This document shows positions 5,549 through 6,618 of a stretch of DNA of 6,618 nucleotides, piece after piece. Each line of letters starts with the position of its first letter. The stretch's first letter is position 1. A program made the position numbers and the translations under genes. This DNA is from Aadella sp043822885. GTDB taxonomy: Bacteria > Omnitrophota > Gorgyraeia > Tantalellales > Tantalellaceae. The DNA lies in contig JBDRBI010000070.1 in NCBI GenBank assembly GCA_043822885.1, positions 1-6,618 of the forward strand, read 5' to 3'. The notes under the pieces were generated by a model, which made no database searches, was not told the origin of the DNA, and saw only the letters and a list, made by a program, of their open reading frames with translations.

Positions 5549-6618
5549 AGTAGAATATTATCAAATCGTGAGAAATTGTACAGACAAAAAACAGCATAGG
5601 TATCAAATGGTGGTTTATGCCCAGAAGGATGGCGTAAAACCGGCGGCTAGGGTATTTAATACGAGTCCGCCGGTAGTGCGGAAATGGCGTGATCGGTATG
5701 AAAACGAGGGATATGTGGGGTTGGAAGACAGGAGCCGAAGGCCTCTGAACATGCCCCGCGAAACATCTAAAGCAGAAAAGCAGAAGATTATAAAATTGAA
5801 GAAGAAATATAAGCGTATGGGTGCTGTTCAGATAAAACGATTGGAAGATGTGGAGAGATGCGCGAGAACTATGAGAAAGATATGGCGTGAAGCTGGTGTA
5901 AATCGAAAAAGACGCAGGAAAAAATATAAGACAAAGCAAAATTTAAGAGAAGTGAAAAAGAAGTATAAGTTGTATGAAAAGGCATGTGAAGACACAAAAG
6001 ATTTAACAGATATCCCCGAATATTACATGCAAATGAAAAAGAAAAGATTACCGAAGGTGCAATATACTCATAGAGAGGTAAGTTGTGGCATACAGTTTTT
6101 AGCGTTTGCGGATGATCTAAGTCTGACACATGCGACGATATTCGCGAAATATATAAACCAGCATCTAGAAAAGCATGGACTCATTCCGGAGGGAGCTGTA
6201 AGACAAACGGACAACGGTAGTGAATATATTGGCAGCTGGAATGCCAAGAAGGCGTCAAGTTATACAAAAGAGGTAGACAGAATAAAGGGACAACGTCATA
6301 GCACGATCTTCCCTGGGGCTAAGACGTGCCAGTCAGACGTAGAGACTGTGCATAATTTGATAGAACAGGACTTTTTTGAGATCGAGGATTTTAAAGACAG
6401 GGAGGAGTTTTTCAATAAAGCGTATACTTATCAGACGTTTTTTAACTTGGAAAGACCAAATACGTATAAGGAGAACAAAAGTCCTTGGGAGTTGGCAAGA
6501 GAAAAAAATCCGAAGATAAGGAAAGAAGCCTTGATGTTGCCAACGATAGATTTAGACGCAGAAGTAAGAAATATAGCTTTTTGTGCTCAGGGGGGTAATG
6601 ATGTGTTTACCAATCCCA
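5541..6618 (+). CDS. DDE transposase, integrase-core (rve) type, partial at 3' end
   Basis: An uninterrupted frame of 359 codons runs off the right edge. It catalyses cut and strand transfer of its own insertion sequence. Residues about 20-68 form a helix-turn-helix of the kind found in IS481/IS3-like transposases (PAARVFNTSPPVVRKWRDRY, then GLEDRSRRP). A strongly basic linker (122-132) follows. The RNase H-like core shows the acidic triad: D151 (EDTKDL), D224 (RQTDNGSEY) and E268 (SDVETVHNLIEQDFF). The second D and the E are separated by 43 residues, more than the usual 34-35 of IS3. The extra residues fall in the segment from KKASSYTKEV to PGAKTCQSDVET, which I recall from a sub-family with PGAKTWQADVET. 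The start at 5541 is backed by GGAGGA (5530-5535) 5 bases upstream. No frameshift or stop is visible, so it may be active, depending on the missing end. Codons are A-rich compared with gdhA and serS. Confidence 0.88.
   Translation, partial: MCPVEYYQIVRNCTDKKQHRYQMVVYAQKDGVKPAARVFNTSPPVVRKWRDRYENEGYVGLEDRSRRPLNMPRETSKAEKQKIIKLKKKYKRMGAVQIKRLEDVERCARTMRKIWREAGVNRKRRRKKYKTKQNLREVKKKYKLYEKACEDTKDLTDIPEYYMQMKKKRLPKVQYTHREVSCGIQFLAFADDLSLTHATIFAKYINQHLEKHGLIPEGAVRQTDNGSEYIGSWNAKKASSYTKEVDRIKGQRHSTIFPGAKTCQSDVETVHNLIEQDFFEIEDFKDREEFFNKAYTYQTFFNLERPNTYKENKSPWELAREKNPKIRKEALMLPTIDLDAEVRNIAFCAQGGNDVFTNP

Larger units (their letters stand above)
5471..6618 (+). mobile_element. Insertion sequence, 5' part (right end outside window)
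   Basis: A DDE transposase gene with its own promoter and RBS marks an IS481/IS3-like element. The left terminal inverted repeat and target duplication cannot be fixed because the right end is not in the window; the left boundary given is only the first base of the promoter candidate, and the true end may lie further left. Confidence 0.6.

Noticed and set aside
5298..5939. 213-codon minus-strand open frame overlapping the transposase start
   Set aside because: It is the Phe/Ser/Leu-rich antisense of A-rich sequence; the + strand transposase with its HTH, DDE residues and RBS explains most of the region.

Overview
The window looks like chromosome from an uncultured bacterium of moderate GC content. 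Ile is often encoded by ATA and Arg by AGG/AGA or CGN. Short interspersed repeats lie between housekeeping genes. This mix is reminiscent of Omnitrophota-type genomes, but that is a weak guess: no rRNA or other marker is present, and only database placement of the GDH and SerRS proteins could settle it.

Layout, left to right, with every gene on the + strand. (1) The 3' end of an unrecognised gene (1-105). (2) A 394-base intergenic region with two copies of a GGGGAC...GTCCC-type repeat, a strong intrinsic terminator (343-387) and a possible promoter for the next gene. (3) gdhA (500-1849), a complete hexameric, probably NADP-type glutamate dehydrogenase. (4) A 424-base intergenic region with a 25-bp perfect inverted repeat that carries the same core 12-mer as the repeats upstream of gdhA, then two oppositely oriented arrays of four heptamers each, then a good promoter candidate for serS. 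(5) serS (2274-3560), a complete seryl-tRNA synthetase. (6) Three bases later, a 227-aa multi-spanning membrane protein with an HEFVH zinc-protease motif (3564-4247), probably co-transcribed with serS. (7) A short spacer with an extended -10 promoter, then a 176-aa stand-alone PAS protein with a Cys/His cluster and a C-terminal coiled coil (4440-4970). (8) A 570-base AT-rich region without a convincing gene, containing an 18-bp palindrome. (9) The 5' part of an insertion sequence: a DDE (rve-type) transposase starting at 5541 and running off the right edge.

The left two thirds (to about 4250) is core metabolism and translation: ammonia assimilation, serine charging and a membrane protease. 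The right third is more A/T-rich and looks accessory, with an orphan sensor and a mobile element. The most interesting structure is at the transposase start. A nested inverted repeat pairs both the Shine-Dalgarno sequence and the start codon with upstream bases, and a predicted promoter lies so that its own transcript would lack the upstream pairing arms. That arrangement would keep read-through transcription from expressing the transposase. No wholly new multi-gene system is evident.
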